Below are positions 37,061-46,521 of a stretch of DNA of 64,000 nucleotides, piece by piece. How positions within the stretch are numbered: the first letter of the stretch is position 1; every line of letters starts with the position of its first letter. The notes beneath the pieces were generated by a model. That model was given only the letters and a program-made list of their open reading frames with translations, was not told the DNA's origin and made no database searches. Location: positions 309,229 through 373,228 of the forward strand of contig NZ_JHVJ01000003.1 in assembly GCF_000620085.1 (NCBI RefSeq), read 5' to 3'. The stretch comes from Marinobacterium jannaschii DSM 6295. GTDB lineage: Bacteria; Pseudomonadota; Gammaproteobacteria; Pseudomonadales; Balneatricaceae. The translations under genes and the position numbers were made by a program.

Positions 37061-37101
37061 AAAGAAAAAGCCCCGCCATCTTAGCAAAGACAGCGGGGCT
37101 T
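37061..37101 (-). terminator. Terminator of yccA (complement strand)
   Basis: On the complement: AAGCCCCGC, 16-nt loop, GCGGGGCTT then TTTTCTTTT. Ends yccA transcripts before tusD. Confidence 0.88.
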
Positions 37102-37120
37102 GTAAGACGTTTAGACAGTC

Positions 37121-37801
37121 TTAGTCGTCGTTCATGAAGCCCAGCAGGCTCATCAGGTGTACGAACAGGTTATAGATGTTCAGGTACAGGCTGACAGTGG
37201 CCATGATGTAGTTGGTGTAGTGGCCATTCACAATATTGCTGGTGTCATACAGGATGAATCCACACATCAGCAGTACAACCAGTGCCGACAGTGCCAGGTG
37301 AGCCATGCCGATATCCACACCGAACATTGGCAGCACAAACAGGGCGACCATCGCAATCAGCGCGACCATGATACCTGCACTGAGGAAGCCGCCCATGAAG
37401 CTGAAGTCTTTCTTCGAACTCAGTACGAACGCGGACAATCCCAGGAAAGTGATCGCAGTCATGCCCATCGCTGTCATCACAATATCCGCGCCGTTAGGCA
37501 GTCCCAGATAGTGATTAAGCAGCGGGCCCAGGCCAAAGCCCATCATGCCGGTGAAGGCGAACACCATTGGCAATGCCGCAGCGCTGTTCTGCTTCTTGTT
37601 CAGGATAAACAGCATGATGAAACTACCGATCACACTGGCCAGATAAACAATGAACGGAGGGTTCATCGCCATGGATATACCTGCGGTCACAGCACTGAAA
37701 ACCAGTGTCATGGACAGCAACATATATGTGTTGCGAATCATTTTGTTGGTTTCACCAACCGATCGCTCTGTACCGATATCGTAAGTTTTGGCGTTACGCA
37801 T
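37121..37801 (-). CDS. yccA: YccA, Bax-inhibitor-1 family membrane protein
   Basis: 226 residues from ATG 37801 (GAGGG 5 nt upstream); longer readings would run into the tRNA. Seven hydrophobic helices starting at about 25 (YMLLSMTLVFSAVTAGISMAM), ending with LYLNIYNLFVHLMSLLGFMNDD, the family signature end. In E. coli YccA is an FtsH substrate and modulates membrane protein quality control. Confidence 0.93.
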   Translation of the reverse strand: MRNAKTYDIGTERSVGETNKMIRNTYMLLSMTLVFSAVTAGISMAMNPPFIVYLASVIGSFIMLFILNKKQNSAAALPMVFAFTGMMGFGLGPLLNHYLGLPNGADIVMTAMGMTAITFLGLSAFVLSSKKDFSFMGGFLSAGIMVALIAMVALFVLPMFGVDIGMAHLALSALVVLLMCGFILYDTSNIVNGHYTNYIMATVSLYLNIYNLFVHLMSLLGFMNDD

Positions 37802-37950
37802 TGTTTCCCTCATGCTTTGATAACATCGTTGACTGTATTTATAGGGATTATGACCCGATTTGCAAGGGCTGGTTCGATTTATCGCTCCGATTGCAGCTGC
37901 AGTTTCGAGCTTGCAAAAGGAACCGGTCTGAGAGAAACTGCCGCAGGCGT

Positions 37951-38038
37951 GGAGGGATGGCTGAGTGGTCGAAAGCACCGGTCTTGAAAACCGGCGGGTC
38001 GAGAGGCTCCCAGGGTTCGAATCCCTGTCCCTCCGCCA
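37951..38038 (+). tRNA. tRNA-Ser (anticodon TGA)
   Basis: 88 nt with encoded CCA. Acceptor stem GGAGGGA/TCCCTCC, D-arm GGCTGAGTGGTC, anticodon loop CTTGAAA with TGA in the centre, a long variable arm typical of tRNA-Ser, and the GGTTCGAATCC T-arm. Reads UCA and related serine codons. Confidence 0.98.
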
Positions 38039-38073
38039 TCTGTCTAATTCGCCTGCCTGATGACACCGCTTCC

Positions 38074-38832
38074 ATGTCTGAACTTAAAATACTGTTTGAA
38101 GATGAGCATATTATTGCTGTCGACAAACCTTCCGGCCTGCTGGTGCATCCCAGCTTTATCGCTCCGCGCAGCACGCCACACCTCACCGGATTACTGAAAG
38201 CCTATCTCGGGCACAGCGCCTACACCATCCACCGTCTGGACAGACCGACATCCGGTGTCATTTTGTTTGGTAAGAACGCCGATGTGGCCAGGGCGCTGAA
38301 CGAACAGTTCACCGGACGTAAGGTAAAGAAGACCTACCTTTGCGTGACCCGCGGTTATACCGATGAAGAGGGGTTTATTGATTATGCCCTTAAGGAGAAG
38401 CTGGATAAGATTGCTGATAAATACGCTTCCGTCGATAAACCGGCTCAGGACGCCCAGACCGCCTATCGCAGGCTGGCAACCGTAGAACTCCCGATCGCCG
38501 TGGGCAAGTATCCCCAGTCACGCTACTCGCTGGTTGAGGTGAAGCCCCATACCGGGCGTAAGCATCAGATTCGCCGGCACATGAAGCATGTCGCTCATCC
38601 TTTGGTCGGTGATACCAAGCATGGTGACCTGCGGCACAATAAGGCCTTTAAAGATCACTACGGCGTTGAGCGACTGCTCCTGATGGCAACGCAGCTGGAA
38701 TTTGATCACCCTGTATCGGGCGAGCGTACGACGGTGACCGCTCCGGTTGATGATTTTATCGACCAGCTGTTTCGTGGTTTTGGTTGGGACGGTCTCTATC
38801 CGCTGGCTGAGAAAGACAGCGGCGAACAATAA
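38074..38832 (+). CDS. truC: tRNA pseudouridine(65) synthase TruC
   Basis: 252 residues from ATG 38074, 35 nt after the tRNA. RluA-type catalytic motif [15 protein letters not shown] (Asp), then [26 protein letters not shown]. The opening [20 protein letters not shown] and tail [23 protein letters not shown] match TruC rather than RluA/C/D. No clear ribosome site. Confidence 0.93.
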   Translation: MSELKILFEDEHIIAVDKPSGLLVHPSFIAPRSTPHLTGLLKAYLGHSAYTIHRLDRPTSGVILFGKNADVARALNEQFTGRKVKKTYLCVTRGYTDEEGFIDYALKEKLDKIADKYASVDKPAQDAQTAYRRLATVELPIAVGKYPQSRYSLVEVKPHTGRKHQIRRHMKHVAHPLVGDTKHGDLRHNKAFKDHYGVERLLLMATQLEFDHPVSGERTTVTAPVDDFIDQLFRGFGWDGLYPLAEKDSGEQ

Positions 38833-38850
38833 ATTTAAGGATGAAAACCC

Positions 38851-39843
38851 ATGCTGTTTCGGATCATGCTCGTATTGCTGATTCTGTTTCCACTGAGGAT
38901 TGTTGCTGCAGAAATCGAAATGGAAGCCGGACAGGAGATCGCCGACCCGTACTGGTTTAAGCAGAGCTTTCTTGAGCTGGAAGATGATGCCAGTGAAGCG
39001 GCGGAAGAGAACCGGCAGGTACTGTTGTATTTCCATCAGAAGGGCTGCCCGTACTGCTATGCCATGGTGAGAAACAATTTTCTCGATCCTCAACTGTCAG
39101 GCTTTATTCGTGATCATTTCGATGTGATCTCGCTGAATATCTGGGGCGATCGCGAAGTGACGCTGGCTGATGGTTCGGTACTCAGCGAAAAAGCACTGGC
39201 GGAAAAGTGGAAGATTCAGTACACCCCGACGCTGGTATTCCTTAAGCCGACCGGTGAGGCGGGATTGAGGATAGATGGCTATCGTCCCAAAGCGGTATTC
39301 AGCAAGATTCTCGATTATGTTGTCAGCGGTAATCAGGACACCCCACTGTCGCAGCTGCTTATCGAAAAGAGCGCCAGTTCGATGTACTCACAGCCTTACC
39401 TGCTCTCTACGCAGGCTATGGTGGCCGTTGAGGATCAGCCGAAAGCGTTGCTGGTGGAGTACCCCGGTTGTAAGAGTTGCAATGACTTTCATACGGACCT
39501 TCTGGCACGGCCTGATGTGAATGCACAGCTGAAATACTTCGCAGTGGCTCGAATTGATGCTACCTCCGATCAGCGCGCCGTATTTCCGGACGGACGGACA
39601 ATGCCTGCCGCTGATTGGGTACGTGAAGCCGGCTTAAGTTATTTCCCCAGCCTGATCCTCTATGACCGCTCCGGGCAGGAACAGCTTCGCATCGACAGCT
39701 ACGTTCGCGCCTTTCATCTGAACAGCGCGCTGGAATATGTCAGTGCTGGCCACTTTGAGCGTTATAAGAGTTTCCAGCGTTATATCAGCGATAAGGCAGA
39801 CCATATGCGAGAGTCAGGCCAGGCTGTTTTATTGACGGAGTAG
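38851..39843 (+). CDS. Exported protein with two thioredoxin-like domains
   Basis: 330 residues. Signal peptide of about 20 residues ending LRIVAA. First thioredoxin fold (about 40-165) with FHQKGCPYCYAM (CPYC) and the cis-Pro in QYTPTLVFL; second (about 190-300) with VEYPGCKSCNDFH (CKSC) and LSYFPSLILYD. Resembles SoxW-type periplasmic thioredoxins, but doubled. Likely reduces periplasmic disulfides or senses redox; partner unknown. Follows truC after 18 nt. Confidence 0.82.
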   Translation: MLFRIMLVLLILFPLRIVAAEIEMEAGQEIADPYWFKQSFLELEDDASEAAEENRQVLLYFHQKGCPYCYAMVRNNFLDPQLSGFIRDHFDVISLNIWGDREVTLADGSVLSEKALAEKWKIQYTPTLVFLKPTGEAGLRIDGYRPKAVFSKILDYVVSGNQDTPLSQLLIEKSASSMYSQPYLLSTQAMVAVEDQPKALLVEYPGCKSCNDFHTDLLARPDVNAQLKYFAVARIDATSDQRAVFPDGRTMPAADWVREAGLSYFPSLILYDRSGQEQLRIDSYVRAFHLNSALEYVSAGHFERYKSFQRYISDKADHMRESGQAVLLTE

Positions 39844-40233
39844 CAGGATAACCTGCGAATAGATCTTAAAGCCCCGGGAACGGGGCTAAATCAATCACTG
39901 CGCTGCCAGACCCGTTGGAAGGGTTTGTCAGGCTGCCTCAGGCCCGCTGATTTTCAAATCAGCGATGCCAGATTCCTCCGCGACCAGGTCGCCGGCTGCG
40001 TTATTACTCAGTCAGTCTTTTCGATTAGCGATCGTTTGATACTGACCGGTTTCAGACTGACACGCCCTGTGTTTATAAATTTTATCTGCACAATATTTGC
40101 GTTTTCGCTGTTTTTATCTACCCCATAAGACGTTTTTCGGATACTGGCTGTTTGAAACGGCTGGTGGCGCAATGTGGCTGGAGGTTGTTGTTTCCCTGAT
40201 CTAGGCTGAAGGCAATGGGTGGGGGATTAAACA
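39844..40233. other. 390-bp leader region of the second polysaccharide operon
   Basis: No gene found. A hairpin GCCCCG-GGAA-CGGGGC (39871-39886) after the thioredoxin gene may be a weak terminator (no T-run). GCTGATTT-TC-AAATCAGC (39946-39963) is a palindrome with 8-bp arms that could be an operator. No convincing sigma70 promoter was seen, so the operon may use another sigma factor or an activator. Confidence 0.5.
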
Positions 40234-41610
40234 ATGGATCAGCTGCAGAGCGCACTGAACAGATCGGATAGTTGTATCGTTTCCGGAGAGCGGCAAAGCG
40301 GAAAGCTGACACTGGTATATCTGCTTATCAGGCTACGCGGGTTTAGCAGGGTAACGGTTATTTCACCCTACCAGAAAGCAGTATCCGGTAAAAAGCTCCG
40401 GCACATTCGTGAGCAATGTGCCCATGTGTTCGATGCAGTAGACCACCTGGAAATTGTTTCGCTAAAAGAGGATTGGAAAGCGCTTAAGCAACAGCTTGGC
40501 TACGCTCTTGTTCTGGCAGATTTGAAAAGGCTTATTGCCGAGGCGAACTCAGATGTGGTTTTGTTGCATCGGGTGGACGAATTTTTCGAGGTTCAGGATA
40601 GAAGCTACATTGATGCCTTCTTCAGCGAAATAACCACCGCCGCGGCTGATAATAAGAAGAAGTTATTTCTGACCCTGCAGAAAAGTGCGGATACCGATCA
40701 GGTATTCCTGGGAGCTGTCGACAAGAATATAGATCTGGAACTCAATGTCAGCAGGGCATCTCAGGCCGAGATGGTACGTGGCATTGACGTCGTCTCTTCA
40801 GTCCACTCTTTGCACTGTCACGGATACTCGATGGTTGTAAACAGTCGTGGCCACTTCCATATTACTTCGAACGGATCAGGTCTTAATGGCTTTGATACGA
40901 CTAAGCGAGTACTGCTGGTCAGCGAAGATGCCAGAACCATAAGTCGCCTGCGTTATCTGTTCCGTTTTCCGGGATTTAAACTGGAAGTTATCCCTCCGGA
41001 ACTGGCAATTATCGTTTCACGTATAATGACCCGCCCCGACCTGACCATCTACGCTGCCTCTGAACCCTCCGAGTTTTCGCTGTTTGATATTGCTGATGAG
41101 AACAGCCTGAAGGTTATTAAAATCAGTCCCGAACCCCATATCCGCAAGCAGGATAAGCTGAAAGCTGCACAGCAGGGTTGCTACGAGCTCTTTGCGGCCG
41201 AGTACTATCTGGAAGACCTGGTGCTGACTGTCGAGCGGGCACTGGAAATCAACTTCTATACATCGGTATTCAGTAGGGTGCCGAACAGAAACCACTATTT
41301 TAATGAAGCCGACCTGTTCAATCAGATGGTGAAAATCTTTCTGGATCACCGGCTGTATTTCAGCGTCTTTACCTTCAGGGTCAGTAACAACGATTACAAA
41401 GCGTTCGGCAATATTCACCTGAGCCGCCCCTATGATGCGGTTTACTACAGTGAAGACGAGTTACTGCTTAAGTTCTTTGCTCCCAATATGATGGACCACA
41501 ACTGTTGCCAGATTGAAGCCAAGGTCAGTGCTTTCGACCCTCAGGCGGAATTGCTGGATATTCGGGAAGCCTACCAATTCAGGACGGCAGGTGTTTTATG
41601 CAACGAATAG
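40234..41610 (+). CDS. BcsE-like three-domain protein, candidate c-di-GMP receptor of a polysaccharide operon
   Basis: 458 residues; GGGGGATTAAACA precedes the ATG. Residues 1-185 look like a RecA-type NTPase with a worn P-loop GERQSGKL (18-25, Leu where Ser/Thr should be) and a Walker-B-like stretch DVVLLHRVDEFF. Residues 224-335 look like a response-regulator receiver without clear phospho-site (VLLVSEDARTISRLRYLFRF). Residues 345-450 look like a degenerate GGDEF: RVPNRNHYF, then YSEDELLLKFF where active enzymes have YGGDEF. RPYD at 398-401 sits where the RxxD c-di-GMP site would be, one residue closer than usual. This order (NTPase, receiver, degenerate GGDEF) is that of BcsE, but no cellulose gene is here. 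Domain calls are by eye. Confidence 0.65.
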   Translation: MDQLQSALNRSDSCIVSGERQSGKLTLVYLLIRLRGFSRVTVISPYQKAVSGKKLRHIREQCAHVFDAVDHLEIVSLKEDWKALKQQLGYALVLADLKRLIAEANSDVVLLHRVDEFFEVQDRSYIDAFFSEITTAAADNKKKLFLTLQKSADTDQVFLGAVDKNIDLELNVSRASQAEMVRGIDVVSSVHSLHCHGYSMVVNSRGHFHITSNGSGLNGFDTTKRVLLVSEDARTISRLRYLFRFPGFKLEVIPPELAIIVSRIMTRPDLTIYAASEPSEFSLFDIADENSLKVIKISPEPHIRKQDKLKAAQQGCYELFAAEYYLEDLVLTVERALEINFYTSVFSRVPNRNHYFNEADLFNQMVKIFLDHRLYFSVFTFRVSNNDYKAFGNIHLSRPYDAVYYSEDELLLKFFAPNMMDHNCCQIEAKVSAFDPQAELLDIREAYQFRTAGVLCNE

Positions 41611-44600
41611 GATCTCTGACATTAATATGTTGTCTTTCGACAATGGCAATTGCCGACCCGGATCGCCTTCCGGACACTGCTGCTTCGATACAGCAGGATC
41701 AGGACGTTGTGAATGCAGAGCAACGGCTGGAGCAGCAATTGCTAGGGGGGGACTTCAGGTCGGCGCGGATGACGCTTAATCGGCTGGCGCAGGATGGTGT
41801 TGACAGTAACCGGTTGCGCCGGATTGATGCGCAGCTGAATACCATCAGTCAAGCCAGTGAACTGCTGCGTCGCGCAGGGCTTGAAAACCCCTATGACACA
41901 GCAGCAACGGAAAAAGTGATTAAGGCACAGGCCAGAGCCGATTCCGGCAGCCTGACACTTGAACTCTATGGCTGGCTGACACAGAACAATTTCACACTCA
42001 GCTTACCGGCCAGGCAGGCCTATCTGGAGTACCTCGTAGAGAAAAGGTACTTTGAAGAGGCATTCCGGTTGGCGCGTAAACTGGAAACGGAACAGAACAG
42101 TGCGAGCCTTCAGAGATTAAAGGCGCGTGCCTGTGATGGTATCAGTCTGACTGATTGTGCTATTAACAGTTTGCTGCCGCTGTGGCGACAGCAGAATCTG
42201 GTGGCAGACGGCCGGATGCTTGCCAGAAACCTGCTTATTCAAAAGCGCTACCAGGAAGCCCAGCCCGTTGTTACGGAGATGGCCAGGAAGCATCCTGATG
42301 CGGGCTGGATTAGAACACTGCAGCAGCAGATTGATCGTTCGGTGGAGCGCAGGATTGCGACCTTAAAGCGTCACTATCAGCAAAATCCTGATGACAGCCA
42401 TCTGCGTTCGCTGGCCCGAACCCAGTACAACAATGGTCAGCAACGCCAGGCCATCGCGGCATTAAGGGACCATCTCGGAACAGCAGGTGGTGAAGCTGAG
42501 ACTCTTTTGCTTTTAGCGCGTTATCTCAGCTGGGAAGGGGCTTATGGCGAAGCGATCGGCTACCTGAAGCGTATCGAAAATCCGGATAATGAAACCAGGT
42601 TGCTGTTGGCCCAATCCTTACACTGGTCGGGGCAGGCGCAAGCTGCACGCCAGTTACTGTTACAACTCGATACCGCTTTGCCTGCTTCCGATGCGCTCTG
42701 GCAAACCCGCTTGCTGCTAGGATTCAGCTATCTAAGGGAAGGGAATCGTCAGCGCGCGCTACAGTACTTCGAGCCATTGCAGCAGGTTCAGAGCAAGGTG
42801 TTGGATAAAAAGGCTCTGAAACGCGGATTATTGGAAGCCCGTCAGGATTACGCAGGCCTGATAAATCTGACCCGTCAGGCCTATAGCGCCAATCCCGGCG
42901 ATGCCTCGCTGGCACTGGCGCTGGCAAATGATTACGAGCGCAGCGGTAATATCCAGGATGCCATTCGCTACTATGAGGAATTTCTGCGGGTAAAGCCGGA
43001 CCATAGCGGGGCACGCCTCAATGTCGGCCGGCTCTATCTCAAAGACCAACAATTATCAGCCGGTCTCAGGCATCTGGAGCGATACGGATATCAGCTTTTC
43101 ACGCCCGAATCACTTCGCTTGTTAGCCAATAACTACCAGTGGACGGAAAGGCCCGCCGATGCCTTGAATGTTGCTGAAACCATGCGCTTTAGTTTTCCAG
43201 CTGACAGCGCTGTGATCGAGTATCACCGTCAGCTATCTGAAAGGTATCCACAGTTTCAGCAACCGGTAGAAGCCGGGCTTATGGCCGCTCTGGTGGAAGC
43301 CGATCGTTATTTCTATACCCATCAATACCGGCAGGCGGCATCCCGCTATAAACCACTTCTGGATCGATTGGCCAATCACGATGCCGTGCTGAGTCGATAT
43401 CGTTACAGCCTGGCGCAGCTGAATCCCGGGGTTGGAAGCAGTGATCGTTTTTTACCAGCGATGGAGCGTTACTACAGCGCCATAAAGCTGTCTGAAAACC
43501 ACCAGTACTCCAGGGCAATGCTCAGATTAAAGGCCCTGCGTCGGTCGTTACCGCAACACGTCTCGCTCGATGCTCCGTTAAAGCAGTTTATAGATCGCTG
43601 GGTTGCCGCCTGGGAAAGCCGTGAGATCGCTCAGTACCGCCAGTATTACAGCCGCCGTTACAACGACAATGCGAGTTGGATTAGTTACAAGTCGAGAATC
43701 TTCGAACGCAGCGATTGGATAAAGCTGGCTGTGCTGCAGCCTCGCTTGCTTAATGAAGAGACGACAGAAGATGGCGGGCAGCTCTACCGGGTACAGTTTT
43801 ATCAGTACTACAGCACAGCAGGACATAGTGATATCGGACTGAAAACGCTACAGCTGAGCTGTCAGGCGGATCGATGCCTGATCAGCGATGAGCGCTGGCA
43901 GTCCGGGCAACTACCTGTATCCGGCATGGCTGGTCTGGCTGCTGTGATCGAGCTTGATTTGATCCGTCTGCGCCAGCGTTCACTGGAGACCGAACCCGGA
44001 GATAAGGTCATTACCGGTATCTATATGCCGCCAGGCGTGAAAAAGCATCCCCGACGAGAGGATGATGTCCTGGCAACCTCCTATGCTCAGGCCGATAACA
44101 TCTGGGGTAGTAGCGGGGCATCGGGCTTTATCGAGCAGGATCGTTATGCGGCGTTTCGTGACCGGCCAGAACCGCGGGCGAATCAGGCCGGTCTGGCCTT
44201 TCGCTATTTCAGCGATTCGGATGATGTCAGGTTCCGCGAGCCTGCACTTCGCGGGCAGTACGAGTATGGCGACTATGAACTCGGCTTCAGGATTGCTCGC
44301 TTTCGTTTTAATAGCCCGGAGTGCGGTGAAGAGGAGGGTGGATCAGTGGAGGTTGCCCTGTCGCACCACAACCTCAAGGGCGGGATCTATATTGACCGCC
44401 TTAACGACAGCAGCAGGGTTTTTCCTCACCTTTCAAAAACATTCTCTGATGATAACCAGACCTCAACCCTGGGTTACAGCTCCCGCAATCTGTTCTTTGA
44501 CAAGCTGAGTTGCCGTAGCCTGCAGAAAGAGATCCGGCGTCATGCGTTGAGCTTTGACCAGTACAACCGGCTGCTGGACGGGCGGGCTTTATGGTACGGC

Positions 44601-45023
44601 CTGGAACTTGGCTATATAAGTGATAGCAACCGTGACCTCATCGGGCAGTTTGATTTCGTTTTCCGCCAACGCCGCCAGCAACACTATCATTACGAACTGG
44701 CGGCCAGTGGTTGGTATATGTGGAATCAGGAGCAGACTGACGATTATTACTCACCCGAATTCTATGATTCGACAAAATTCCGCCTTCGCAGTTACTTAAT
44801 GCCCGGTGGAAACTGGCAGTTTATCGGTGATCTGGGACTGGGTTATACCTTTGAGGATGCGAAGAAACTTTATTCCTGGGGGCTCTGGTTCCAACACCCG
44901 TTTGATCATGAAGGTCTGGTCAAACTCGGCTGCGGCCGCAATAACTCCAGTGGCTCGAATACAGGACAGCAGTCTTATATAAGTACCGACTGCCGTGCTG
45001 AGCTGGAGTATTACTGGCAATGA
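41598..45023 (+). CDS. Outer-membrane TPR/beta-barrel polysaccharide exporter with NTF2-like insert
   Basis: 1141 residues. Signal peptide (MQRIGSLTLICCLSTMAIA). Residues about 30-640 are helical TPR-type repeats, for example SLALALANDYERSGNIQDAIRYYEEFLRVKPDHS. Residues about 664-770 read as an NTF2/SnoaL-like domain (WVAAWESREIAQYRQYYSRRY ... RVQFYQYYS ... LISDERW). From about 850 to the end there are alternating beta strands ending LEYYWQ, as in a porin. PgaA, PelB and BcsC share the TPR-barrel plan and export polysaccharide, but the insert is unusual. The gene overlaps the preceding one by 13 nt and the synthase by 4 nt. Confidence 0.78.
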   Translation: MQRIGSLTLICCLSTMAIADPDRLPDTAASIQQDQDVVNAEQRLEQQLLGGDFRSARMTLNRLAQDGVDSNRLRRIDAQLNTISQASELLRRAGLENPYDTAATEKVIKAQARADSGSLTLELYGWLTQNNFTLSLPARQAYLEYLVEKRYFEEAFRLARKLETEQNSASLQRLKARACDGISLTDCAINSLLPLWRQQNLVADGRMLARNLLIQKRYQEAQPVVTEMARKHPDAGWIRTLQQQIDRSVERRIATLKRHYQQNPDDSHLRSLARTQYNNGQQRQAIAALRDHLGTAGGEAETLLLLARYLSWEGAYGEAIGYLKRIENPDNETRLLLAQSLHWSGQAQAARQLLLQLDTALPASDALWQTRLLLGFSYLREGNRQRALQYFEPLQQVQSKVLDKKALKRGLLEARQDYAGLINLTRQAYSANPGDASLALALANDYERSGNIQDAIRYYEEFLRVKPDHSGARLNVGRLYLKDQQLSAGLRHLERYGYQLFTPESLRLLANNYQWTERPADALNVAETMRFSFPADSAVIEYHRQLSERYPQFQQPVEAGLMAALVEADRYFYTHQYRQAASRYKPLLDRLANHDAVLSRYRYSLAQLNPGVGSSDRFLPAMERYYSAIKLSENHQYSRAMLRLKALRRSLPQHVSLDAPLKQFIDRWVAAWESREIAQYRQYYSRRYNDNASWISYKSRIFERSDWIKLAVLQPRLLNEETTEDGGQLYRVQFYQYYSTAGHSDIGLKTLQLSCQADRCLISDERWQSGQLPVSGMAGLAAVIELDLIRLRQRSLETEPGDKVITGIYMPPGVKKHPRREDDVLATSYAQADNIWGSSGASGFIEQDRYAAFRDRPEPRANQAGLAFRYFSDSDDVRFREPALRGQYEYGDYELGFRIARFRFNSPECGEEEGGSVEVALSHHNLKGGIYIDRLNDSSRVFPHLSKTFSDDNQTSTLGYSSRNLFFDKLSCRSLQKEIRRHALSFDQYNRLLDGRALWYGLELGYISDSNRDLIGQFDFVFRQRRQQHYHYELAASGWYMWNQEQTDDYYSPEFYDSTKFRLRSYLMPGGNWQFIGDLGLGYTFEDAKKLYSWGLWFQHPFDHEGLVKLGCGRNNSSGSNTGQQSYISTDCRAELEYYWQ

Positions 45024-46324
45024 AACTTATTAGCCTGGTGTTCTGCCTGGCGCTATTGAGCGCACTGGCAGTGACAGCTGTGCTACAGATTTTTGCCTTG
45101 GAGGAAAACGCATTCAGTTTACTGCATCAGGTCGCGCTGGTAGTGCTGTTCGGATTCTCAATACTGCTGTTGCTGCGCTATGTACTGTTGATGCTGTTTT
45201 CTCTGGCGAAGAATATTCAGCGTACCGCGAGATATGAAACGGAATCGCAGGCAGGCAAACGGGTGTCCGTGATCGTCCCGGCTTATAACGAGGCGAGGGT
45301 CATCGAAAAGTCGGTTCTGTCGATTGTTGCCCAGACATATCCGCTGATAGAAGTTGTCGTGGTTGATGACGGCTCGACTGACGATACGTTTCAGCGAGCT
45401 AGACAGCTGGAGTTTGATGACGGGGTCCGCTCTCTGGTTGCTGTACGCAAACCCAACGGAGGTAAGGCTTCGGCATTAAATATTGGTATCGAACAATGCC
45501 GGGGCGAGCTGGTGATGGTGGTCGATGCGGACTCGAAGCTGTCTGAGGATGCGATTGAACGCCTGGTAAGATATTTCGATGACCCGGATATCGGAGCCGT
45601 TGCAGGCTCTGTCTATGTCAGCAACCGCCATAATCTGCTAACGCGGTTACAGGCACTGGAGTACATCGAAGGTCTGAATATGGTACGCAACGGCCAGTCA
45701 CTGTTTGAGTTAGTGACCATTATTCCCGGCCCTGTTGGCGTATTCAGACGCAGCGCGCTGGCGGAGGTGGGGGGCTACGAAAGTGATACCTTTGCTGAAG
45801 ATGCCGACCTGACCATGAAGCTGATCGCACATGGATATCGGATCGACTTTGAGCCGGAGGCATTTGCCCATACTGAGGCACCGGATGAACTGCTGGATCT
45901 TCTGAAGCAGCGCTACCGCTGGACCCGGGGAATACTGCAATCAATTAACAAACATCGGAGCTACCTGTTAAAACCGCTGGAGAATACCCGCTGTTTTTGT
46001 GTGCTCTGGTATATGTTGTTCGAGTCCGTGATGTGGCCGGTACTGGACCTGTTCGGCATGCTGTTCTTTATCTATGTCTCCATCGAAAGCGGTACCAGCG
46101 CTTTTATATTCTACTGGTGGCTGCTGTTTTCTGTATTGGATGTAGCGGGTGCACTCTATTGCATCCTGACAACCCATGAAGACCTGTCGCTGAGTATTTA
46201 CGCACTGATTTACAGGCTCTATTTCATCGCTGTCATCAATATTTCAAAGATATTCGCAACCTTTGATGAATGTATCAACCTCAAAATGGACTGGGGGAAA
46301 CTAGACCGAAAAGGGGGGATATAG
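45020..46324 (+). CDS. Processive GT2 glycosyltransferase (polysaccharide synthase)
   Basis: 434 residues. Two N-terminal membrane helices, the GT2 domain at about 75-310 and three more helices at 325-410. Motifs of processive synthases: SVIVPAYNEA, VVVDDGSTDDT, GGKASALN, the D-x-D in VVDADSKL, EDADLTMKL (acceptor motif) and QRYRWTRGIL (Q-x-x-R-W). The closest described plan is PgaC/IcaA/hyaluronan synthase. Sugar donor cannot be told, but a deacetylase in the operon suggests an N-acetyl hexosamine. No PilZ domain is present, so c-di-GMP control must come through another protein. Confidence 0.88.
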   Translation: MKLISLVFCLALLSALAVTAVLQIFALEENAFSLLHQVALVVLFGFSILLLLRYVLLMLFSLAKNIQRTARYETESQAGKRVSVIVPAYNEARVIEKSVLSIVAQTYPLIEVVVVDDGSTDDTFQRARQLEFDDGVRSLVAVRKPNGGKASALNIGIEQCRGELVMVVDADSKLSEDAIERLVRYFDDPDIGAVAGSVYVSNRHNLLTRLQALEYIEGLNMVRNGQSLFELVTIIPGPVGVFRRSALAEVGGYESDTFAEDADLTMKLIAHGYRIDFEPEAFAHTEAPDELLDLLKQRYRWTRGILQSINKHRSYLLKPLENTRCFCVLWYMLFESVMWPVLDLFGMLFFIYVSIESGTSAFIFYWWLLFSVLDVAGALYCILTTHEDLSLSIYALIYRLYFIAVINISKIFATFDECINLKMDWGKLDRKGGI

Positions 46325-46325
46325 G

Positions 46326-46508
46326 ATGCAAATAGCAGAGTATATGTCGCTGATTATATTAGCCATTACGATCATGACGCTGATGTTTGGAGTGGTCGCG
46401 TATTTTCTCTATAAGGTGCGGGAGAAACGCAAAAAAAGCAGAAAGACCGTCTCCTACGAGCAGATTCTTGAAGAGATGGGAACCGACTATATTTTCTTCG
46501 AAAAATAG
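46326..46508 (+). CDS. Small single-helix membrane protein of the polysaccharide operon
   Basis: 60 residues: one membrane helix (LIILAITIMTLMFGVVAYFLYKV), then a basic stretch (REKRKKSRK) and a short tail. It starts 1 nt after the synthase stop with GGGGG upstream. PgaD, the small partner of PgaC, is longer with two helices, so similarity is in position and size only. Inferred to be a synthase accessory subunit. Confidence 0.7.
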   Translation: MQIAEYMSLIILAITIMTLMFGVVAYFLYKVREKRKKSRKTVSYEQILEEMGTDYIFFEK

Positions 46509-46521
46509 GGTGGGATCTAGA

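Noticed and set aside
37157..37987. 276-codon frame opposite yccA
   Set aside because: His/Gln-rich text typical of the reverse of a membrane protein gene; no motif.
37705..38073. In-frame upstream extension of truC
   Set aside because: It would run through the tRNA-Ser gene and the yccA 5' end; homology starts at ATG 38074.
46387..46521. 45-codon upstream extension of the deacetylase
   Set aside because: It overlaps the small membrane-protein gene in another frame and would bury the signal anchor; ATG 46522 is better.
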